Assembly (NCBI GenBank): GCA_964583825.1
Contig: CAZOXM010000008.1
Span: 8,892 to 72,891, forward strand
From: GCA-1730015 sp964583825
GTDB lineage: Bacteria; Pseudomonadota; Gammaproteobacteria; Granulosicoccales; Granulosicoccaceae
DNA length: 64,000 bases
Direction of reading: 5' to 3'
Shown here: one piece after another, positions 26,943-33,160 of the stretch
Position numbering within the stretch: the stretch's first letter is position 1
Layout: the number at the start of each line of letters is the position of its first letter
Program-made: the position numbers and the translations under genes
The notes under the pieces: model-generated
Databases searched by the model: none
What the model was told of the DNA's origin: nothing
Seen by the model: only the letters and a program-made list of their open reading frames with translations

Positions 26943-27746
26943 ATGGCTCTCTCCGTGTACACAAATGTCATGTCTATGACAGCCCAGCGCAACTTGTCAC
27001 AGACGCAGGGCCAGCTTGAAAGTGCAATTCAACGCCTGTCTTCCGGACTTCGCGTTAACAGCGCAAAGGACGATGCTGCAGGATTGGCAATTGCCGAGAG
27101 AATGAATACCCAGGTACGAGGTATGACTGTCGCTATCCGTAATTCCAATGATGCGATATCACTCTCGCAGGTCGCTGAAGGCGGGTTGCAGGAAGTAAGC
27201 GCGATGTTGCAGAGAATGCGCGAGCTGGCGGTACAATCAGCAAACGGCACCAACGGTACGCAGGATCGCGCTAACCTGAACGCCGAATTTGTCGCACTCG
27301 ATGCTGAAATTGCACGTATCAGCACCGCGACAAAATTCAACGGCCTTGAAATTCTCGGTGCCGATGCCGGCACATTTACTTTCCAGGTGGGCGCTAACAA
27401 CGGAGATGAGCTTGCCGTGACGACTGCGGCCATATCCGCAACCGCACTTACCATTGACACACTGACGAACGCGCAGGCAGCAATGGATGGTATTGACACA
27501 GCTATTGACTCAATTACCACCGATCGGGCGACTTATGGTGCTGCTCAGAGTATTTTTACAAGCACCATAAACAATTTACAAATTGGCGCTGAAAACCAAT
27601 CGGCTGCGAGAGCGAGAATAATGGACGCCGATTTCGCACTTGAAACAACCAACCTCACCAGAGCACAGATCCTGAGTCAGGCGGGAACTTCAATGATATC
27701 CCAGGCCAATGCGCTACCACAGCAAGTGCTGTCGCTGCTCGGGTAG
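26943..27746 (+). CDS. fliC: Flagellin (copy 1)
   Basis: Short flagellin of 267 residues, holding only the conserved terminal coiled-coil regions and little of the variable D2/D3 domains. N-terminus: ALSVYTNVMSMTAQRNLSQT, then AIQRLSSGLRVNSAKDDAAG and LAIAERMNTQVRGM. C-terminus: ENQSAARARIMDADFALET and ILSQAGTSMISQANALPQQV, ending LSLLG. It is the most divergent of the four, and the only one with an ATG start and an ordinary AAGGA site in place of the hairpin leader. Confidence 0.95.
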   Translation: MALSVYTNVMSMTAQRNLSQTQGQLESAIQRLSSGLRVNSAKDDAAGLAIAERMNTQVRGMTVAIRNSNDAISLSQVAEGGLQEVSAMLQRMRELAVQSANGTNGTQDRANLNAEFVALDAEIARISTATKFNGLEILGADAGTFTFQVGANNGDELAVTTAAISATALTIDTLTNAQAAMDGIDTAIDSITTDRATYGAAQSIFTSTINNLQIGAENQSAARARIMDADFALETTNLTRAQILSQAGTSMISQANALPQQVLSLLG

Positions 27747-27905
27747 AGACCTTACGCGTACGGGGTTACACACAGAGTAATCCCGTGACTCTGCCGGATA
27801 ACTGAGTTATTCCAGAAATGAACATTTGCACCCTGCGGATGCTGGAACTGAAATAGTAACATCGCAGGGGATTTTTCCACTTTTCTCCATCCCCTAGAGA
27901 GTTTT

Positions 27906-27933
27906 GAGCCCGATTTTATCGGGCTCTTTTTTT
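27906..27933 (+). terminator. Rho-independent terminator after flagellin 1
   Basis: GAGCCCGAT-TTT-ATCGGGCTC, a perfect 9-bp stem followed by seven T residues. It is the clearest terminator in the window. Confidence 0.92.
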
Positions 27934-28288
27934 GCCATCTTTGGCAGGAAGCTCCGCTTCTGTATCGTAAGTCGCAATCACTGGATTACTGCCGCGACGG
28001 CCTATTCTGCGATGCGCACCAAAGCCAACTGCGCCCTTCAGTACTGATACCTGCGATCGGTAACTGCGCAGGCCGATTCCCTAAAATCGCGACGCCCCAC
28101 AGTGATCACCGTGTCAGTTACGGTGCGCTGGCACACCTGACCAGACGATCATATCTCTGCCGCGCTTCGCGAGCCGAACGTTTTGGCCCGGGGAAGTCCG
28201 CCTCAGTACAAACTTTTTTTCAGGCACAATTTCCTATCACGCCTGTACTTTCCTATACCAAGTTAAACTAAAGTCTCAGGACTGCGGT
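27934..28288. other. Non-coding gap before flagellin 2 promoter
   Basis: No supported gene. The right part (from about 28208, with a seven-T run and ATTTCCTAT) aligns by eye with the sequence upstream of flagellin 3 (from about 29411), which suggests duplication of the gene together with its upstream region. Confidence 0.5.
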
Positions 28289-28315
28289 TAAAGAACGATT
28301 GCACTGCGTCGTTAA
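28289..28315 (+). promoter_or_regulatory. FliA-like promoter of flagellin gene 2
   Basis: TAAA-N15-GTCGTTAA. The -10 part differs from GCCGATAA at two positions, and the same variant occurs before flagellins 3 and 4. It ends 95 bp before the GTG start. Confidence 0.6.
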
Positions 28316-28323
28316 ACCGCAAC

Positions 28324-28408
28324 CTTGGTACGTGATTTTTCGCGTGGCTAAGATAACAATAAAAAATAACGGGACAAAAGTCCCTACTCGCTATATATGG
28401 AGATATAG
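28324..28408 (+). promoter_or_regulatory. Structured leader of flagellin 2 with CsrA-like hairpin
   Basis: Three ordered inverted repeats: an imperfect CTT...AAG stem (28324-28352), GGGAC-AAAA-GTCCC (28371-28384), and CTATAT-ATGGAG-ATATAG (28391-28408). The last holds the Shine-Dalgarno GGAG in its loop, two bases before the GTG start. The loop ATGGA fits the ANGGA core bound by CsrA/RsmA. The same order and spacing recur before flagellins 3 and 4. Confidence 0.7.
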
Positions 28409-28410
28409 AA

Positions 28411-29220
28411 GTGGCACAGACGATTAACACCAATATTCCTTCGCTTACCGCGCAACGGAATCTGTCCAATACTCAGGAGCTAATGAACACGTCCTTATCA
28501 CGTTTGTCATCCGGCTTACGGGTAAACAGTGCAAAAGATGATGCAGCCGGTCTCGCGATCGCCGAGCGAATGGATGCGCAGGTGCGCGGCATGGGGGTGG
28601 CCATGCGAAATGCCAACGACGCAATTTCGTTTGCTCAGGTAGCCGAGGGTGGATACGAAGAAATTGGCAACATGATGCAGCGTATGCGTGAACTGGCAGT
28701 TCAGGCAGCAAACGGCACCAACAGCACCTCGGATCTGAGCAATCTTGACGCTGAGTTCCAGGCGCTAAATAGCGAAATAGAACGAATCGCAGAGGTCACT
28801 CAGTTCAACGGTAAGTCGATCATTGGCTCAAGTGTCGGCGAGTTTAGCTTCCAGGTGGGCTCAAATAACACCTCGAATGAGCAACTCACTATCACAACCA
28901 CTGCGCTTACAACCATTAGCGACAGTATTGATTCAAGCTCAAGTGCCCAGGATGCAATCGACACTCTCGATTCTGCAATCGACAGCGTGACTAGTCTGAG
29001 AGCGGAATTGGGAGCGACCCAGAGTCAGTTCTCAAGTGCAATTCGCAACCTGCAGGTCGGCATGGAGAACCAGGCCGCTGCCAGAAGCAGAATAGTTGAT
29101 GCGGATTTCGCGGTAGAGACCTCCAATATGACCAGGGCCTCAATACTTCAGCAGGCTGGTATATCCATGGTGGCTCAGGCGAACGCGCAGCCTCAAAGTG
29201 TGTTGCGACTGCTGGGTTAA
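28411..29220 (+). CDS. fliC: Flagellin (copy 2)
   Basis: Short flagellin of 269 residues with a GTG start. N-terminal AQTINTNIPSLTAQRNLSNT and the LSSGLRVNSAKDDAAGLAIA block are nearly the same as in copies 3 and 4; the middle (about 140-190) is where they differ. C-terminal MENQAAARSRIVDADFAVET and RASILQQAGISMVAQANAQP are shared. It ends LRLLG where the other three have LSLLG. The start is fixed by the GGAG in the leader hairpin and by alignment with its paralogues. Confidence 0.95.
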   Translation: MAQTINTNIPSLTAQRNLSNTQELMNTSLSRLSSGLRVNSAKDDAAGLAIAERMDAQVRGMGVAMRNANDAISFAQVAEGGYEEIGNMMQRMRELAVQAANGTNSTSDLSNLDAEFQALNSEIERIAEVTQFNGKSIIGSSVGEFSFQVGSNNTSNEQLTITTTALTTISDSIDSSSSAQDAIDTLDSAIDSVTSLRAELGATQSQFSSAIRNLQVGMENQAAARSRIVDADFAVETSNMTRASILQQAGISMVAQANAQPQSVLRLLG

Positions 29221-29247
29221 CGACTTCCTCTCAATGAAGTACGGCTC

Positions 29248-29271
29248 TAGCCGGGACATTACTCCCGGCTA
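29248..29271 (+). terminator. Terminator after flagellin 2
   Basis: TAGCCGGGA-CATTAC-TCCCGGCTA, a perfect 9-bp stem 27 bp after the stop, followed by a short T-rich stretch (tagttttc). Confidence 0.75.
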
Positions 29272-29404
29272 TAGTTTTCTAGGTTTAAAAAACCCAAGCT
29301 AGCTTATCTGACCCCTTGCCGGACAGCCTTGTCCGACAACACTGAGCTGCGTGCCTCTTCCCGGGGACCTCCGCCGCAACTCCGTGTATTTGCCAAAATC
29401 AGGG

Positions 29405-29434
29405 ATTCAATGCAAATTTTTTTTTGCATTGAAT
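29405..29434. repeat. Perfect 12-bp inverted repeat with T6 loop
   Basis: ATTCAATGCAAA and TTTGCATTGAAT flank six T residues, 60 bp before the -35 part of the flagellin 3 promoter. It could bind a dimeric regulator or form a weak hairpin. The related sequence upstream of flagellin 2 does not keep the symmetry. Confidence 0.6.
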
Positions 29435-29493
29435 TTCCCTATTCGCAGAATATTTTCCGCTTGTAAGTTAAACCAGTTTGTTAAGTGACGGGT

Positions 29494-29520
29494 TTAAGGC
29501 GCCAGATTCCACGTCGTTAT
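29494..29520 (+). promoter_or_regulatory. FliA-like promoter of flagellin gene 3
   Basis: TTAA-N15-GTCGTTAT, ending 93 bp before the GTG start, the same placement as before flagellins 2 and 4. Confidence 0.6.
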
Positions 29521-29528
29521 CGCCAATA

Positions 29529-29611
29529 CTTACTGAGCAAAATCTCGCCTGTAAGCACAATATTAAAAAATATTGGGACGAGATCCCATCAATCTATATA
29601 CGGAGATATAG
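29529..29611 (+). promoter_or_regulatory. Structured leader of flagellin 3 with CsrA-like hairpin
   Basis: Stem CTTAC...GTAAG (29529-29555), then TGGGA-CGAGA-TCCCA (29574-29588), then CTATAT-ACGGAG-ATATAG (29594-29611), whose loop ACGGA includes the Shine-Dalgarno. GTG follows two bases later. The order and spacers match the leaders of flagellins 2 and 4. Confidence 0.7.
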
Positions 29612-29613
29612 AC

Positions 29614-30423
29614 GTGGCACAGACAATTAATACCAATATCCCATCTCTAACCGCTCAGCGGAATCTGTCTAATACCCAGGAGCTAATGAATACCTCACTG
29701 GCCAGACTGTCGTCCGGCTTACGGGTAAACAGTGCTCGCGACGATGCAGCAGGCCTGGCAATCGCGGAACGCATGGATTCGCAGGTTCGTGGTATGACCG
29801 TGGCTATGCGCAATGCTAATGACGGAATTTCATTCGCTCAGGTTGCAGAAGGCGGGTATGAAGAAATAGGCAATATGATGCAACGTATGCGTGAACTGGC
29901 TGTTCAGGCGGCAAACGGCACTAACAGTACCTCAGATCTTGCCAACCTTGATGCTGAATTTCAAGCGCTCAATACCGAAATTGATCGAATCGCTGAGGTG
30001 ACACAATTTAATGGTGTGTCGATAATCGGTGCCAGTGTTGGCGCATTTACTTTTCAGGTTGGTGCAAACAATACTACTAATGAACAATTAACAATCACAA
30101 CCAGCGCGCTTACCGCCATCACTGACAGCATCGATACTTCGTCTAACGCTCGTGATGCTATCGACGCACTCGATGTAGCCATTGACAGTGTCACGAGCCT
30201 GCGTGCAGAACTCGGTGCAACACAAAGTCAGTTCTCAAGCGCTATTCGTAACCTTCAGGTAGGCATGGAAAACCAGGCCGCAGCGCGAAGCAGAATCGTA
30301 GACGCTGACTTCGCGGTGGAAACATCCAATATGACACGGGCTTCGATACTTCAGCAGGCTGGTGTATCCATGGTGGCCCAGGCGAACGCGCAGCCTCAAA
30401 GCGTATTATCCCTCCTGGGGTAA
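29614..30423 (+). CDS. fliC: Flagellin (copy 3)
   Basis: Short flagellin of 269 residues. The frame is open 43 codons further upstream, but the GTG at 29614 is the true start by alignment with copies 2 and 4 (VAQTINTNIPSLTAQ) and by the GGAG hairpin just before it; the upstream codons lie in the promoter and leader. Conserved terminal helices as in copy 2, with the central part (about 140-190) distinct (FQVGANNTTNEQLTITTSAL). It ends VLSLLG. Confidence 0.95.
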   Translation: MAQTINTNIPSLTAQRNLSNTQELMNTSLARLSSGLRVNSARDDAAGLAIAERMDSQVRGMTVAMRNANDGISFAQVAEGGYEEIGNMMQRMRELAVQAANGTNSTSDLANLDAEFQALNTEIDRIAEVTQFNGVSIIGASVGAFTFQVGANNTTNEQLTITTSALTAITDSIDTSSNARDAIDALDVAIDSVTSLRAELGATQSQFSSAIRNLQVGMENQAAARSRIVDADFAVETSNMTRASILQQAGVSMVAQANAQPQSVLSLLG

Positions 30424-30455
30424 ATAACAACAATAATTCCGAGGCAAACTAACTC

Positions 30456-30491
30456 AGCCGGATAGCAATACCTGCTATCCGGCTGTTTTTT
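30456..30491 (+). terminator. Rho-independent terminator after flagellin 3
   Basis: AGCCGGATAGCA-ATACC-TGCTATCCGGCT, a perfect 12-bp stem followed by G and seven T residues. Confidence 0.92.
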
Positions 30492-30763
30492 TACTACACT
30501 CAACGAATGTGTGTACACAGGACATAATACGCTACAGGCAGAATAGTAAGCAGCTCATCTCAGCGATAGTCTGATATCTGATATAACGTAGCTATACCCT
30601 CCGCTGCCAGTTCCAATTGCAAATGACTATTTTCTGTGTATGCTATTCGATATTGCAAATATACGATCGTGCACCATGCAACTGATTAAACTTCCCTGGC
30701 ACTCGCGGGCAAGAAAATATAGCCGTATTTTAAGCGGGAAGGTTACTCTATGATTTCAATGTT

Positions 30764-30791
30764 ATGCTATAGCAGCAACCTAATATAGCAT
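30764..30791. repeat. 8-bp inverted repeat ATGCTATA/TATAGCAT
   Basis: ATGCTATA and TATAGCAT separated by 12 bp in the long gap before flagellin 4. A candidate operator or hairpin; no partner is known. Confidence 0.45.
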
Positions 30792-31193
30792 GATAAAACA
30801 CACCCGGTTGTGTTACACGATAACGTGTCGATGACAGAATATTCACATTCATAGTCATCACAGCAAGACCGGAATTCGATGGCATAGCGTGCCATACGCC
30901 CGGCTCTATTTATCGCTTTTATGGTAGTATTGTCTACGGGACGTGTTGTCGAAGTCTCGCGCTATTAAATAGCATACCACGTTCTGTTTTCGCTTCTTAC
31001 CAGCCTATATATATTGATGTAGCGAATTATTTGGCAGTTACTACGAGCCCAAATACATCAGTCATATTATTCTCTGTTGTTTCCCGAATGCGTCCTGCAC
31101 TTCTGTAAACTATTTATTCCACTACCTTTGCAACTTCATACTAAAGAATTTGCTTAAATTTCTGAAGTATAAACAAATAAATCTTATAACCCT

Positions 31194-31205
31194 ATAACGT
31201 TATAC
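31194..31205. repeat. Perfect palindrome TATAACGTTATA
   Basis: A 12-bp perfect palindrome about 100 bp before the -35 part of the flagellin 4 promoter. It could be a dimeric regulator site; AT-rich sequence makes chance occurrence possible. Confidence 0.4.
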
Positions 31206-31304
31206 ATACTGACATTTCCATAAGAAATTATTTATCGAAAAAGAATGCTCCATTGATTTAAAAAGGTCGGCTCCATACTTAATGTAGTTTGTCATCAGCG
31301 CTGT

Positions 31305-31331
31305 TTAAGAAGGATATTGCCATGTCGTTAA
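31305..31331 (+). promoter_or_regulatory. FliA-like promoter of flagellin gene 4
   Basis: TTAA-N15-GTCGTTAA, ending 90 bp before the GTG start. It is the third instance of the GTCGTTA -10 variant at nearly constant distance from a flagellin start. Confidence 0.6.
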
Positions 31332-31339
31332 TCCAAGTA

Positions 31340-31417
31340 CTTACGTTAATTATTACGTAAGCCAGCAATAATCAAATAGAAGGGATAAACTCCCGCCAAC
31401 TATATACGGAGATATAG
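31340..31417 (+). promoter_or_regulatory. Structured leader of flagellin 4 with CsrA-like hairpin
   Basis: CTTACGT-TAATTATT-ACGTAAG (31340-31361), GGGA-TAAAC-TCCC (31382-31394), then CTATAT-ACGGAG-ATATAG (31400-31417), with GGAG in the loop and GTG four bases later. The gene before it is about 1 kb away, so these elements have been kept while the surrounding DNA diverged. Confidence 0.7.
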
Positions 31418-31421
31418 AAAA

Positions 31422-32231
31422 GTGGCACAAACAATCAATACAAATATACCTTCTCTCACGGCGCAGAGAAATCTATCAAACACTCAGGAGTTAATGAATA
31501 CGTCGCTGGCACGACTGTCATCCGGTCTGCGCGTTAACAGCGCAAGAGACGATGCAGCAGGTCTGGCGATTGCTGAACGCATGGACTCGCAGGTACGTGG
31601 CATGACAGTGGCCATGAGAAATGCTAATGACGGGATCTCGTTTGCGCAGGTAGCCGAGGGTGGCTATGAGGAAATTGGCAACATGATGCAACGGATGCGT
31701 GAACTCGCCGTGCAGGCAGCTAATGGAACTAACAGCACCTCTGATCTTGCCAACCTTGATGCTGAGTTTCAGGCGCTGAATACTGAAATATCACGGATTG
31801 CCGAAGTGACTCAGTTCAACGGAGTGTCTATTATTGGTGCGAGCGTTGGTACTTTTGCTTTTCAGGTCGGAGCAAACAATACCAGCAACGAGCAACTCGA
31901 CATCACAACCGTTAACCTGACCACGATTACGGATAGCATCACCACAGCAGCTGCAGCACGCACGGCGATCGACTCACTCGATGCTGCGATTGATGAGGTG
32001 ACTGGACTTCGAGCGGATCTGGGTGCAACCCAGAGTCAGTTCTCAAGTGCAATACGGAATCTGCAGGTGGGGATGGAGAATCAGGCAGCAGCCAGAAGCA
32101 GAATCATCGATGCTGATTTCGCGGTAGAGACCTCCAATATGACCCGCGCGTCTATTCTTCAGCAGGCCGGTATTTCAATGGTGGCGCAGGCGAATGCCCA
32201 GCCTCAGAGTGTCCTTTCTCTATTGGGTTAA
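31422..32231 (+). CDS. fliC: Flagellin (copy 4)
   Basis: Short flagellin of 269 residues with a GTG start, nearly identical to copy 3 in the first 135 residues and in the last 70. The central segment differs (TTITDSITTAAAARTAIDSL). C-terminal RSRIIDADFAVETSNMTRAS and QPQSVLSLLG are conserved. Such short flagellins expose little variable domain, so glycosylation by the Pse/Maf genes nearby would act on the D1 surface; that is an inference. Confidence 0.95.
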   Translation: MAQTINTNIPSLTAQRNLSNTQELMNTSLARLSSGLRVNSARDDAAGLAIAERMDSQVRGMTVAMRNANDGISFAQVAEGGYEEIGNMMQRMRELAVQAANGTNSTSDLANLDAEFQALNTEISRIAEVTQFNGVSIIGASVGTFAFQVGANNTSNEQLDITTVNLTTITDSITTAAAARTAIDSLDAAIDEVTGLRADLGATQSQFSSAIRNLQVGMENQAAARSRIIDADFAVETSNMTRASILQQAGISMVAQANAQPQSVLSLLG

Positions 32232-32248
32232 GCTGAATCGAGATAAGT

Positions 32249-32311
32249 CGCACCCGCGCTATACGGGTGCGCACTCTTAACAACAGCCGGGATTAAATCC
32301 CGGCTGTTTTT
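32249..32311 (+). terminator. Two tandem terminator hairpins after flagellin 4
   Basis: CGCACCCG/CGGGTGCG (32249-32271) is followed by a near-continuous stem AACAGCCGGGATT/AATCCCGGCTGTT (32282-32308) with a five-T tract. The second is a good Rho-independent terminator. Confidence 0.85.
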
Positions 32312-32373
32312 CGTTAAGTTCGACCCTGCCAGTTTCTGCCTGCACGTATATTGTTCTATTGTTCGAAGATGAA

Positions 32374-32847
32374 CTACCCCTGCGCCGGTAAAGACCGTTC
32401 ATAATAAAGTACCCCTCGCTCACGTTTTACCAGCCGCAAGCCGGCATGTTCAGCCACACGCGATGATGCGTGATTTCCTTCCCTGACTTCTGCACATACA
32501 CAGCCACTCAGCCCTTCCACCAGAAGACTGACCATCCGCCTGGCTACTCCCCGCCCTCTTTGCTCAGCAGATACCACCCAGGACAGCTTCCAGGTATCGT
32601 TGACATAGTCAGCGCGTACGCTGCCCAGTGGTGTCCCATCGGATTCCGCAATATAGAGTTTACGGTGCACACTGGCCAAAGTTTCAGCTAACCAGCGGTA
32701 ATGTGTGTCGAACTGAATTTCTGCTGTACTGTGACTGGCCTGTCGTGACAACGGCTCGTTGCGCCATGACAACAGCAGGGCTGCATCATCCAGAGTCGCT
32801 GGTCGCAACTGGAGGTTTGCCTGTTTTTTCTCTTGTGCGCTTGACAT
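32374..32847 (-). CDS. GNAT acetyltransferase between flagellin and fliD genes
   Basis: GNAT-fold N-acetyltransferase of 157 residues. The ATG at 32847 has GGAGG just upstream; the open frame extends further but without a ribosome site. Motifs: LRPATLDDAALLLSWRNEPL, the acetyl-CoA loop in VSAEQRGRGVARRMVSLLVE, and EVREGNHASSRVAEHAGLRL. The N-terminal pattern with WRNEP resembles sugar N-acetyltransferases found with, or fused to, PseG-type enzymes. Its place in the flagellin region suggests a role in glycan or flagellin acetylation, but RimJ/RimL-like activity cannot be excluded. Confidence 0.75.
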   Translation of the reverse strand: MSSAQEKKQANLQLRPATLDDAALLLSWRNEPLSRQASHSTAEIQFDTHYRWLAETLASVHRKLYIAESDGTPLGSVRADYVNDTWKLSWVVSAEQRGRGVARRMVSLLVEGLSGCVCAEVREGNHASSRVAEHAGLRLVKRERGVLYYERSLPAQG

Positions 32848-33069
32848 TAGGCCTCCACAAAACGCCATTATCGCTCGCTCGCATCTTCCATCTCCAACAC
32901 AACTCATATGCTGAGTCAAAGCAGCTTTTGTATCCCTGTATGGCGGTGATTTGACATTCCAATTTCGGATACTCACAACTACCGAGCAAAGCATAACTGC
33001 TGGCTATACCAACAGGTTATCGCATATTTCTCCAGATCAACTCAATGGAAGCGGGCCTGGCATTGAGAC

Positions 33070-33096
33070 TAAAGCCCGGTGCGAATTTACCGCCAA
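33070..33096 (+). promoter_or_regulatory. Weak FliA-like promoter for fliD
   Basis: TAAA-N15-ACCGCCAA has a perfect -35 part and correct spacing, but only five of eight -10 bases match. The predicted start near 33103 would place the 33117 hairpin in the leader. Confidence 0.35.
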
Positions 33097-33116
33097 TTCC
33101 TAGATAGGGACACTGA

Positions 33117-33139
33117 CGCCGCGGACGGAATCTGCGGCG
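33117..33139 (+). promoter_or_regulatory. Leader hairpin of fliD with ACGGA loop
   Basis: CGCCGC and GCGGCG form a 6-bp stem with an 11-nt loop containing ACGGA. A second ACGGA overlaps the likely ribosome site at 33149-33153. Paired GGA sites of this kind suggest CsrA binding, as in the flagellin leaders, although the sequence around them is different. Confidence 0.45.
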
Positions 33140-33160
33140 ACCTGACCAACGGATTGGAAT

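Larger units (their letters stand above)
30492..31304. other. Long AT-rich non-coding gap between flagellins 3 and 4
   Basis: About 810 bp with no supported gene, visibly more AT-rich than the flanks. It holds several short symmetric elements: TGGCA-TAGCG-TGCCA, ACACG-ATAA-CGTGT, and the two listed separately. GGA motifs are few, so it does not look like a CsrB/RsmY-type RNA. It may be a decayed gene, a regulatory region or an undetected small RNA. Confidence 0.5.

Noticed and set aside
29485..29613. 43-codon N-terminal extension of flagellin 3
   Set aside because: It contains the predicted promoter and leader hairpins, and the paralogues start at the aligned GTG.
30492..31304. CsrB/RsmY-type small RNA in the flagellin 3-4 gap
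   Set aside because: Such RNAs carry many GGA hairpins; only a few scattered GGA motifs are present here.
28411..32231. Flagellin repeats as a phase-variation or recombination cassette
   Set aside because: All four genes are intact, in the same direction and each has its own promoter; no inverted recombination sites or invertase gene are seen.
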